Assembly (NCBI RefSeq): GCF_902477725.1
Contig: NZ_CABSIF010000013.1
Coordinates: forward strand, 1 to 64,000
Direction of reading: 5' to 3'
DNA from: an uncultured Desulfovibrio sp.
Lineage (GTDB): Bacteria; Desulfobacterota; Desulfovibrionia; Desulfovibrionales; Desulfovibrionaceae
Length of the DNA: 64,000 nucleotides
Made by a program: the position numbers and the translations under genes. This document shows positions 1-7,445 of this stretch, one piece after another (the stretch's first letter is position 1; each line of letters starts with the position of its first letter). Under the pieces are notes generated by a model. It was not told the origin of the DNA, did no database searches, and saw only the letters and a list, made by a program, of their open reading frames with translations.

Positions 1-1
1 G

Positions 2-88
2 TATTTTGCAAATTCGCCCAACACCAGCCATCGCCTCCGCATCCGCTCCGGCGAGTTTAAGGAAGGTGACTCCACGACCATCTCCTGA
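2..88 (+). CDS. C-terminal end of an unknown protein (partial)
   Basis: An open frame enters from the left edge and stops at TGA 86-88. The last 28 residues are polar, with an RLRIRSGEF stretch and the ending DSTTIS. Codon use (GC-rich third positions) fits a real Desulfovibrio gene, unlike the AT-rich DNA that follows. I do not recognise the family. The stop overlaps an ATG at 88-90 that opens an 81-codon AT-rich frame, which I do not regard as a confident gene. Confidence 0.45.
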   Translation, partial: YFANSPNTSHRLRIRSGEFKEGDSTTIS

Positions 89-625
89 TGGTGAATATAT
101 TTTTTGACTCGCAAACTTCCCGTCTGGTCATGGCTGAACGGAAATTGTCATTAGTAACTTGTCGATGTGGTGCAGATAGTTGTTTGTTGCCAGAATTTGT
201 CAGCGCGTGGGGATGTCAGAATATTCAGAGCTACGGAGAAGAATGCAAATACAATCCAGAAACTAGCAATTATACTGGGGGTATTGGGCTGAAACGGACT
301 TACATTCAAATCGAAAGCGTCCTCTGGCATTAACGCGGCGCGGAGGGAGATCACCTGAGCGAGCGGCGCGAGTGAGGGAAGCTCCCGCAGCTATGGCCGC
401 GTTGCCCTCGTCATGCTAAGGAATTTGGAAAGCCCTTTTATGGGGTGCTTCGGAGGGGATGCAAGGGGGGCCGCGAAGGGGGCGCAGCCCCATAACCGGC
501 CCCACCTTGCTGCGCGCCGCACAGGCGTCCCAAACTTCGCTGGCGGGCGTAACCCTGCGCCCGAAGGGCAGCAACCACTCACAACTCCACGCCACGCAGC
601 AAAAACGTGCGCCTCGCAGGCATCC
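89..625. other. Gene-poor stretch, AT-rich then GC-rich
   Basis: Positions 89-335 are markedly AT-rich for this genome. They hold only an 81-codon rightward frame (88-333) and a 67-codon leftward frame (151-354), neither with a recognisable domain. From about 335 the sequence turns GC-rich and contains only short overlapping frames in several directions. I see no tRNA, insertion sequence or promoter I would defend. It may be foreign or decayed DNA at the end of the upstream unit. Confidence 0.4.
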
Positions 626-659
626 AAAAAAGAGGCCAGCACTCACGCGCTGACCTCTT
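626..659 (-). terminator. Terminator of the alcohol dehydrogenase gene
   Basis: Read on the minus strand, AGAGGTCAGC and GCTGGCCTCT form a 10-bp stem (one G-U pair) around an 8-base loop. A run of T follows (A-run 626-631 on the plus strand). It lies about 40 bases past the stop codon at 700. Confidence 0.8.
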
Positions 660-699
660 CCAATTGCAACGCACCGTGCGTTGGCAATGGCGATCTGTC

Positions 700-1911
700 T
701 TAAGCCATGTGCTTGAGAGAATTGTTGTAGATGCGCGCCACGCGTTCCCTCGTGCCTTCCACTGGCGCAACGGAAATCAGCAGACCCAGCGAGGGCGTCT
801 GTTCCACCAGGTCGCAGAATTTGTCCATATCAGCAGCGGTCACGCCGAGGTCTTCAAGCTTTTGCGGCACACCCACGCTGGCAAGCCACTGTTCCACAGC
901 CTTGGCGGCCTGCGGGGCTTCTTCCGGCAGGCCCTTGAGGCCGGGAGCCAGGGGCGCAAGAATGTGCGCCAGCACATCGGGCCGGGCGGGGTAGCATTCC
1001 AGAATGACGGCGGGCAGCAGAACGGCAAGGCCAAGCCCATGCGAGAGGTCGGGGCTGACGGCGCTCAGGGGGTGTTCCAGCGCGTGCGTGAAGTGCAGCA
1101 GGCCGTTATCAAAAGCCACGCCCGCCTGCATGGCGGCGTAGCACAGCTGGTAACGGGCCTTGAGGTCGCCGGGGTCGGCAAGTGCTACGGGCAGCCACTG
1201 GTGCACCAGCCGGATGGTCTCTGCCGCCAGCGAAATGGCAAAGGGGTTGGTGACAGTGGTGGTGGCGGCTTCCACCACGTGGTTGACGGCGTCAATGGAC
1301 ACATAACGCGTCTGGTCGGGCGAAAGCCCGGTCATGAGCGCGGGGTCGTCAATGGCAAAGCGGGGGTAAATGCAATCGTATGCAATGGCGGGCTTGTAGT
1401 TAAGCTTGGTCACAGTTGCCACGGCAAAGCGGTTCACTTCGCTGCCGGTGCCGTGGGTGAGGTTGATGGCAATGATAGGCAGGGCCGCTTGCGGCGTAAA
1501 GCGGTAGCAGTACAGATCATCGCCAGTCTTGCCGGGATTTGCCAGCAGGATGGCGGCGCTCTTGCCGCAGTCGATGGGGCTGCCGCCGCCAATGGCCAGC
1601 ACTGCGCCCGCATTGACTGAACGGCCCAAGGCTGCGGCCTCGTCCACGCTGTCAGTGGTGGGGTTGGGGGTAACGCGGTTGTAGAGCGCCAGTGTGACGC
1701 CGTGCTTTTGAGCTGCGGCTTCAACTTTGTCCCAAGCGCCGGTGATTTTGTATGAGCGCCCGCCGCAAACGCAGAGTATGGACGTGATGCCCTCGCTCTT
1801 AAGTTGGGCGAGGATGTCGTCTATTTTATCAATGGCCCCAACCCCCAGATAGGTTGTTGTCTTAACGCGAATTTCCCGCACATTTTTGTAATCGGCAGCT
1901 TGATCCCACAT
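700..1911 (-). CDS. Iron-containing alcohol dehydrogenase
   Basis: This 403-residue protein belongs to the group III (iron-dependent) alcohol dehydrogenases, which interconvert alcohols and aldehydes with NAD(P)(H) in the cytoplasm. The N-terminal half (about 20-200) is the nucleotide-binding domain with GGGSPID at 108-114. The C-terminal half carries the expected metal ligands: Asp207 and His211 (IDAVNHVVEA), His280 (HALEHPL) and His291 (SHGLG). The length is normal for the family. A GGAGG ribosome site sits just before the ATG. It stands alone between its own promoter and terminator. Ethanol is the usual substrate of Desulfovibrio relatives, but the sequence does not fix the substrate. Confidence 0.9.
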   Translation of the reverse strand: MWDQAADYKNVREIRVKTTTYLGVGAIDKIDDILAQLKSEGITSILCVCGGRSYKITGAWDKVEAAAQKHGVTLALYNRVTPNPTTDSVDEAAALGRSVNAGAVLAIGGGSPIDCGKSAAILLANPGKTGDDLYCYRFTPQAALPIIAINLTHGTGSEVNRFAVATVTKLNYKPAIAYDCIYPRFAIDDPALMTGLSPDQTRYVSIDAVNHVVEAATTTVTNPFAISLAAETIRLVHQWLPVALADPGDLKARYQLCYAAMQAGVAFDNGLLHFTHALEHPLSAVSPDLSHGLGLAVLLPAVILECYPARPDVLAHILAPLAPGLKGLPEEAPQAAKAVEQWLASVGVPQKLEDLGVTAADMDKFCDLVEQTPSLGLLISVAPVEGTRERVARIYNNSLKHMA

Positions 1912-1992
1912 ATGATCCTCCAGAGTGCTATGGCACGTATCCGCCGCGGGGGCGGGTTGATTGAAATTTTGTTATTTTTTTCACATAAGATG

Positions 1993-2021
1993 TTTATAAA
2001 AGCTTTCAGGCAGATAGTAAA
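1993..2021 (-). promoter_or_regulatory. Candidate promoter of the alcohol dehydrogenase gene
   Basis: On the minus strand TTTACT (2021-2016) and TATAAA (1998-1993) are separated by 17 bases inside an AT-rich block about 85 bases upstream of the start at 1911. Spacing and AT context support a sigma-70 type promoter. No further test was possible. The rest of 1912-2200 holds no gene. Confidence 0.45.
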
Positions 2022-2200
2022 GCTCTTTGAGCGCACAAACATTTTTTCACGCAAATTTGATAAGCGGGAGAAGCCGGAGCCGGTATGCGGAATATACGCT
2101 GCACAGCGCGTCGAGAACTTTGAGGGGAGGAGGTGTTCCTGGTGAGTGCGGAGCCGCCATCAAGGTTTATGGCATGTCACCACGTGCAACACACTGAGGC

Positions 2201-2233
2201 AAAAAAAGGAGGCTCCCTTGCGGGGGCCTCCTT
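2201..2233 (-). terminator. Terminator downstream of thiC
   Basis: Stem AAGGAGGC (2206-2213) pairs with GCCTCCTT (2226-2233). Read on the minus strand it is followed by seven T. It lies about 110 bases past the thiC stop, beyond the repeat at 2285-2344. Confidence 0.8.
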
Positions 2234-2284
2234 CAGTAATTCAGAGAAACTGCTCGGCAAGGATTTTTTGAAAAATACTTGCCG

Positions 2285-2344
2285 CAAAATGCGGGCAGAC
2301 AGGCTTTTGCCCGTCGTAAGCGAGCATTTCAGGTCTTAATTGCT
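2285..2344. repeat. Dispersed repeat, copy A
   Basis: This roughly 60-base element begins AAAATGCGGGCAGAC and ends near GCATTTCA with an inner GGGCA...TGCCC pairing. It strongly resembles 19090-19150. The outer AAATGC/GCATTT and inner arms make it nearly palindromic, like a REP element. It abuts the 3' end of thiC. Confidence 0.6.
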
Positions 2345-3624
2345 TAAAGCCCGCGCAGCATCTTGACGGAGCAGAATTTGCCGCACATGGCGCAGACTTC
2401 TTCTGTCTTGTGGTCTTCGCGGCGTTTTTCGAGCATCTGCGGGTCAAGAGCGGCCTTGGACATGGCTTCCCAGTCCAGAGCCTTGCGGGCTGCGTTCATG
2501 GCAGCCTCGCGGGCAACGGCGGCGGGGCGGCCAAGGGCCACTTCGCCCACATGGGCGGCCACGCGTGAGGCCATGACACCAGCGCGCACGTCCGCCTCGT
2601 CAGGCAGGGTGAGGTGTTCGGCAGGGGTGAGGTAGCACAGAAAGTCCACGCCAGCCTCAACACCCATGGCGCCGCCGATGGCTCCGGCAATGTGGTCATA
2701 GCCGGGGGCGCTGTCGCAGCACAGGGGGCCGAGCACATACAGGGGGGCATTGTTGGTCAGGCGTTTGATGCCCTGAATCTGGGTACGCACCTGATTGAGC
2801 GGCACGTGGCCGGGGCCTTCGATCATGCATTGCACGCCGCGTTCAAGGGCGTATTTTGCAAGCTGGCCCAGATTGATGACTTCTTCCCACTGGGCGGCAT
2901 CGCCAGCGTCCACGCCCGCGCCGGGGCGCAGGCCGTCGCCCAGCGAAAGGGTGACGTTGTAGGGGCGGCAGATGTCCAGCAGGCGGTCGTAGTATTCCAG
3001 CAGCGGATTTTCGCGGTTGTTCTCAAGCATCCAGCGGGCGAGCATGGAGCCGCCGCGCGAAACAATGCCCAGCACGCGGTTGTTCTTGACGGCCATTTCA
3101 GCGCCGCGCTTGGAAAGGCCGCAGTGCACGGTGATGAAGTCCACACCCTGCTCCGCCTGCTTGGCGATTTCGGCAAACAGGGCATCGGGCTGCATGGTGG
3201 CGATATCCAGCTCCGCGTCCAGAATCTGCTGGCCCACGGCATAGAGCGGCACGGTGCCAAGCGGCAGGGGGCAGGCCTTGAGCATGCCAAGGCGCAGGGC
3301 GTCAAGGTCGCCCGCGATGGAAAGATCCATCACGGTGTCGGCTCCGGCATCAAGGGCGGCCTTGATTTTGCGTTCTTCCGTAGCGGGGCAGTTGCACAGG
3401 GGCGAAGTGCCGATGTTGGCGTTCACCTTGATGCGCGAGGGCTGGCCCACAAGAATGGGCTTGAGGTTGGGATGCACGGGGTTGCCCAGCAGCACCATTG
3501 TGCCCGCCTCGATGGCTTCAACAATGGATTCGGGGGCGAGTTGTTCTTCCTCGGCCAGAGTGGTGAGGTGTTTGTCCAGCAGGCCGCTCAGAGCGGAATT
3601 CTGCGAACGAAAAGATGCAGACAT
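2344..3624 (-). CDS. thiC: Phosphomethylpyrimidine synthase ThiC
   Basis: ThiC is the radical SAM enzyme that rearranges aminoimidazole ribotide into hydroxymethylpyrimidine phosphate, the pyrimidine half of thiamine. The 426-residue product starts MSASFRSQNS. The C-terminal CAMCGKFC (Cys411, Cys414, Cys419) is the CX2CX4C cluster motif special to ThiC. NANIGTSP (about 68-75) and the GGGSMLA-type loop regions are also family-typical. It is of the shorter bacterial form (about 430 residues). A longer frame reaches back to 3669 but crosses into the leader; the ATG at 3624 follows a GAGG-like site. The TPP riboswitch just upstream indicates repression by thiamine pyrophosphate. Confidence 0.95.
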   Translation of the reverse strand: MSASFRSQNSALSGLLDKHLTTLAEEEQLAPESIVEAIEAGTMVLLGNPVHPNLKPILVGQPSRIKVNANIGTSPLCNCPATEERKIKAALDAGADTVMDLSIAGDLDALRLGMLKACPLPLGTVPLYAVGQQILDAELDIATMQPDALFAEIAKQAEQGVDFITVHCGLSKRGAEMAVKNNRVLGIVSRGGSMLARWMLENNRENPLLEYYDRLLDICRPYNVTLSLGDGLRPGAGVDAGDAAQWEEVINLGQLAKYALERGVQCMIEGPGHVPLNQVRTQIQGIKRLTNNAPLYVLGPLCCDSAPGYDHIAGAIGGAMGVEAGVDFLCYLTPAEHLTLPDEADVRAGVMASRVAAHVGEVALGRPAAVAREAAMNAARKALDWEAMSKAALDPQMLEKRREDHKTEEVCAMCGKFCSVKMLRGL

Positions 3625-3694
3625 GGTTGTGCCTCGCGGGTTGCGACGCAGGGCGCAAAAAAAAGCCACAAGCAGCGGAACAGCGTCGTGGCCG

Positions 3695-3792
3695 CGGCTT
3701 CCCTACGGCAGTGCGAACTGCGTCAGGTTCATAGGGTCTGGGTTTATCCCACTCTCAGCCGCCAGATCTTGCGATCCGCGGCTCCCCTAGCA
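3695..3792 (-). ncRNA. TPP riboswitch (THI element) of thiC
   Basis: The minus strand shows the conserved core: GGGGAGC, then CTGAGAGTGGG, ACCCAGACCCT, ATGAACCTGA, CGCAG and the closing GTAGGGAAGC. An extra P3 extension (CCGCGGATC...GATCTGGCGG) is inserted before CTGAGAG. It ends about 70 bases before the thiC ATG, leaving room for a gene-control hairpin or a ribosome-site switch. Confidence 0.93.
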
Positions 3793-3882
3793 CTGGTTAC
3801 ATGAATACTCCGTATGCCATCTGCTGTAAAGCCCGCCCTGCCATGCCTTGCATTTACCAGTTGCGGCTGGCATAGACGAGCT

Positions 3883-5247
3883 ATGGCAAGAAAACGTTTT
3901 TTGAGTCCCTTCACCTGGCCGGTGTTGTCATTCCTTGCGGTTATCGTTGCAGGGTCAGTACTGCTCGGCCTGCCTGCGAGTTGGGCCAAGGGCCAGAGCA
4001 TCAGCCCCATAGACGCCTGTTTTCTTGCAACCTCGGCTGTCTGCGTTACCGGTCTTTCGCCGCTGGACATAAGCGAGGTGCTCAGCCCTTTCGGCAAGGG
4101 GGTGCTGCTATGCCTTATCCAGACCGGCGGGCTGGGGGTCATGACCTACACAAGCATCATCTTTCTGCTGTGGCGCAATAACGTGCCCTTCAACAGCCGC
4201 GAAGCTGTGAGTCAGGCCTTGCTGTGGGGTGATTTCAGCCTTGCCGCATTTTTGCGGCAGGTGCTCGGGCTGGTTTTTGGCATTGAGGCTGTGGCCGCAT
4301 TTCTGCTCTGGCTGCACGACCCTGTTTTTTTCTACCCGTTCAGTGCCGTGTTTCATGCTGTTTCGGCCTTCTGCAATGCTGGCTTTGCCCTGAGCACAAC
4401 CAATCTGGCTCTTTTTCGGGACGACGTGGCCGTCAATGCCGTTATTGCGGCCAGTGTGGTGCTGGGCGGCATAGGTTTTGGCGTACTGCGAGAATTTCTG
4501 GGCATCTGCACGGGAGGGCGCATGGGCGCGCCTGTGCGCCGCCTCAGCCGTTTTAGCCGCCTAGTGGTCAAAACAAGTCTTTTTATTATTGTTCTTGGCT
4601 GGGTGGTCATGTTCGCCATTGAGTTCTGGCGGGGAAGCGTACCAAGGACTGTAGATGGATGCGCCGACCTTGCCATCACCATGTTTTTTCACTCGGTGGT
4701 GGCGCGTACCGCAGGCTTCAGTTCCATTGACCTCGCCGTGCTGGGCGATGCCACCCTGCTGGTGTTGATAGCCCTGATGTTCATCGGCGGTGGCCCCGGT
4801 TCGTGCGCAGGCGGCATCAAGGTTGTGACCTTTCGCGTGCTTGCGGGCTACATTGCCGCACAGTTCCGGGGCGACAGCCAGATTGTGCTGGAAGGGCGCG
4901 GCGTGTCGGCAGAGAACGTCAGCCGGGCGCTGACCCTGTTTTTTGCCTACTCCATGCTCGTGGGAATTTCTGTCTTTCTGCTTGCCATAACGGAAGGCGA
5001 CGTTATTGCCGGAGCAGGCACTCAGGCCGCGCCCTTTTTGCGCCTGCTGTTTGAAGAAGTTTCGGCACTCGGCACCGTGGGACTTTCCGTCAATCTGACG
5101 CAGGATTTGAGCTCTGCGGGCAAGGGAATCATAATTTTCAGCATGTTTGCGGGCCGGGTGGGCATTTTGAGCCTGCTCATGGCGGTGCAGAGCCTGCGGT
5201 CAAAAAAGGCCTACAGCGTGGCAGAGGCCCAGCTTCCCATCGGGTAG
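3883..5247 (+). CDS. Potassium uptake channel subunit, TrkH/KtrB family
   Basis: This integral membrane protein (about 454 residues) is the ion-conducting subunit of a Trk/Ktr system. Four pore-loop repeats are visible, each carrying the selectivity-filter glycine: TSAVCVTGLS, SAFCNAGFAL, VARTAGFSS and SALGTVGLS. These alternate with paired hydrophobic helices. I chose the ATG at 3883 (MARKRF) because the protein then begins directly before the first membrane helix. An in-frame ATG at 3814 would add 23 residues and lies at the edge of the divergent thiC leader. The next gene encodes the cytoplasmic gating partner, 42 bases downstream. Confidence 0.9.
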   Translation: MARKRFLSPFTWPVLSFLAVIVAGSVLLGLPASWAKGQSISPIDACFLATSAVCVTGLSPLDISEVLSPFGKGVLLCLIQTGGLGVMTYTSIIFLLWRNNVPFNSREAVSQALLWGDFSLAAFLRQVLGLVFGIEAVAAFLLWLHDPVFFYPFSAVFHAVSAFCNAGFALSTTNLALFRDDVAVNAVIAASVVLGGIGFGVLREFLGICTGGRMGAPVRRLSRFSRLVVKTSLFIIVLGWVVMFAIEFWRGSVPRTVDGCADLAITMFFHSVVARTAGFSSIDLAVLGDATLLVLIALMFIGGGPGSCAGGIKVVTFRVLAGYIAAQFRGDSQIVLEGRGVSAENVSRALTLFFAYSMLVGISVFLLAITEGDVIAGAGTQAAPFLRLLFEEVSALGTVGLSVNLTQDLSSAGKGIIIFSMFAGRVGILSLLMAVQSLRSKKAYSVAEAQLPIG

Positions 5248-5289
5248 GCGAACTTGCCCGGTCGTGGCCTGGCGGTCAGAGAGGTAATT

Positions 5290-5949
5290 ATGGCGGAAAA
5301 GAAACTGGAAATCGGCGTTATCGGCCTTGGCAAGTTTGGCCTGCGCATGGCCTCCACCCTGGTATCGCTGGGGCATACAGTGCTTGGCATTGATATGTCC
5401 GAGGTCAGGGTGCAAAGGGCGGAAGAAGCGCTGGATACCGTATACAAGGCCGATGCCACCAATATTGCCGTACTGCGGTCGCTGCACGTGCAGGATCTGG
5501 ACTGGGTGGTGATCAGCGTTGGGGAAAGCGTGGAACAGTCGCTGAGCATAACCCTCAACGTGCAGGAGCTGAACGGCCCCAAGATATGGGTCAAAGCCTC
5601 CAACGAAGAACACAAAAAAATTCTGCAACGCCTGCACGTTACCCGCGCCATGGTGCCGGAAACAGAGGCTGCCGTCATGGCGGCCCACCAGTTGACCCAC
5701 CCCGGCATGCTCGACCTTATCCCCAAGTACGGCGGCATTGCCATTCAGGAGCTGCGCGTGGATGCGTGGGACGGGAAAACCCTTATTGAATTGAACCTGA
5801 TGCAGCAGTTCAATGTCATGGTCATGGGGATTCGTCCGGCGGGAAAAAACGCCTTTGTTTTTGTGCCGCCCGCCACAACAATTCTGCACAAGGGTGATTC
5901 TCTGGTTGTGGCGGGAAGGGCCGATTCCATGCACATGCTCAAGCCCTGA
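5290..5949 (+). CDS. Trk/Ktr regulatory subunit with RCK domains
   Basis: The 219-residue product is the cytoplasmic nucleotide-sensing partner of the preceding channel. An N-terminal RCK_N Rossmann domain has GVIGLGKFG (about 9-17) and an acidic Asp (GIDMSE) for ligand ribose contact. The C-terminal half (about 135-219) is the RCK_C domain. The ATG at 5290 follows a GAGAGG site. Length is that of KtrA (one RCK unit) rather than the duplicated TrkA of enterobacteria. The gene closes a two-gene operon ending in the terminator at 6009-6048. Confidence 0.9.
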   Translation: MAEKKLEIGVIGLGKFGLRMASTLVSLGHTVLGIDMSEVRVQRAEEALDTVYKADATNIAVLRSLHVQDLDWVVISVGESVEQSLSITLNVQELNGPKIWVKASNEEHKKILQRLHVTRAMVPETEAAVMAAHQLTHPGMLDLIPKYGGIAIQELRVDAWDGKTLIELNLMQQFNVMVMGIRPAGKNAFVFVPPATTILHKGDSLVVAGRADSMHMLKP

Positions 5950-6008
5950 GGCATGACGGAACCGTTTCGGAATTCATCCCTTCGCCTAGCCATATTGTCG
6001 GATATGAA

Positions 6009-6048
6009 CAAAAACGGCCTTCCCCTGAACCGGAGAAGGCCGTTTTTT
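6009..6048. terminator. Bidirectional terminator
   Basis: AAAAACGGCCTTC and GAAGGCCGTTTTTT pair around a short loop, with an A-run on one side and a T-run on the other. It serves the convergent potassium-uptake operon and the antiporter gene that ends at 6054. Confidence 0.85.
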
Positions 6049-6053
6049 GTGCC

Positions 6054-7376
6054 TTATCCCTGACGGGCGGGGCGTGGTTTACCCACATAGAAAATGAACG
6101 CGCCCAGCATGACAATGACAGCGCCGGACAGGGCGTTTTTTTCCGCGCCGGAAAAGGCGATGAGGCAGAACATGCAAGCGCCGAGTGATGCCGCAACCTT
6201 GAGCCATGCGGCCCGGTTGCGCAGGCCATACCGTTTGAGCAGCGCCAGAGCAGAGTAGTAATAGGCCGGGAGCGTCAGCAGCACTGCCACGCTGGTAATG
6301 CTGTTGAACAGATCCTGCGTGTCGCCGGAGCGGCTGACAATCATCATTAGAAGCAGCATGGCGCTCATCATGCAGGCTGAAAGAATCAGCCCCGCCACGG
6401 GCTGGCCCTTGGCGTTTTTTCTGCCAAAGATGGGCGGCAGGGTGCCGTCCTGCGCGGCACGGCAGCCAGCGTTGGAAACAAGCATTATCCATGATCCCAG
6501 TGAGGCCAGGCAGGCAAAGGCGGTCACTGCCGAAACCATGTCCGGCACCAGATGGGCCAGAGGCAGCCCTGCGCAGATATGGCCCATGGCCAGCGAAAAG
6601 GGCGCCCCGGATTCTGCCATCTGCTTTGCGGGAAACATGCCCGATATGGCCGTGCAGGAAAGTATGTACACAAACCCGGCCAGAGCCGTGCCAATGAGGG
6701 TGGAAAGCGGAATGTTGCGCTTGGGGTTGTCCACCACGGCTGTGTTCACCGAGGCGCTTTCAATCCCTATGAAGCTCCAGATGCAAAGCACGACGGCGCT
6801 CATGACTGAGCTGCCCGCTGGTTTGCCTCCGGCAAGCCAGTTGGCGGAAAACACCGCAGGGTCAAAATACAGCCAGCCCACGGTGCCCGTGATGAATACG
6901 GGGATCAGCAGCAGGACGACCCCGATGGAAACAAGCCTGCCTATCCAGGCCGCGCCGAGAATATTCACGCCTGTGAATATCCAGATGAGGGCCAGCGATG
7001 CGAAGCCAGCCCACAGGGGATGCTCCAGCGCGGGAAAGAATACCGAAAGATAATCCACGCCAGTTATGGCTACGGCCAGATTGCCTATCCAGTTGGCGTG
7101 ATAATAGAGCAGGCCCGTCTGATAGCCCAGCTCCGGCCCTATTTCGCTGGCATAGGCAATGGGGCCGCCCTCCTGCGGGTCTTCCATGCCCAGCCGGGCA
7201 AATACATAGGCCAGACCCATGGCTCCCAGAATGGCCACAAGCCAGCCGATGACTGAAATGCTGCCGATGCCCGCAAGGTTTGCGGGCAAAAGAGCAATGC
7301 CAGACCCCATCATATTGCCCGCCACCACCGTGATGCAGGCGAAAAGGCCAAGTTTTTTCGTGCCGGGCGTGGTCAT
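6054..7376 (-). CDS. CadB-like basic amino acid/polyamine antiporter
   Basis: This 440-residue APC-superfamily transporter has about 12 hydrophobic helices. The N-terminus (GLFACITVVAGNMMGSGIAL, LLPANLAGIG) and QEGGPIAYA closely follow E. coli CadB, the lysine/cadaverine antiporter, more than AdiC or PotE. It is encoded 69 bases downstream of an acid-inducible type decarboxylase, so the pair probably imports a basic amino acid, decarboxylates it with proton consumption and exports the amine. The ATG at 7376 (MTTPGTKK) follows AAAAGGA; a longer frame to 7436 adds a basic stretch without a good ribosome site. Confidence 0.85.
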   Translation of the reverse strand: MTTPGTKKLGLFACITVVAGNMMGSGIALLPANLAGIGSISVIGWLVAILGAMGLAYVFARLGMEDPQEGGPIAYASEIGPELGYQTGLLYYHANWIGNLAVAITGVDYLSVFFPALEHPLWAGFASLALIWIFTGVNILGAAWIGRLVSIGVVLLLIPVFITGTVGWLYFDPAVFSANWLAGGKPAGSSVMSAVVLCIWSFIGIESASVNTAVVDNPKRNIPLSTLIGTALAGFVYILSCTAISGMFPAKQMAESGAPFSLAMGHICAGLPLAHLVPDMVSAVTAFACLASLGSWIMLVSNAGCRAAQDGTLPPIFGRKNAKGQPVAGLILSACMMSAMLLLMMIVSRSGDTQDLFNSITSVAVLLTLPAYYYSALALLKRYGLRNRAAWLKVAASLGACMFCLIAFSGAEKNALSGAVIVMLGAFIFYVGKPRPARQG

Positions 7377-7445
7377 GGCTGCCGTCCTTTTGCTGCGGTT
7401 AAAAAGCGCTCCCCGGCGTTTCGGGGTAAAAATCATCGGGCATGG

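Noticed and set aside
607..1620. A 337-codon frame on the plus strand
   Set aside because: It runs opposite the well-supported iron alcohol dehydrogenase and has shadow-like composition.
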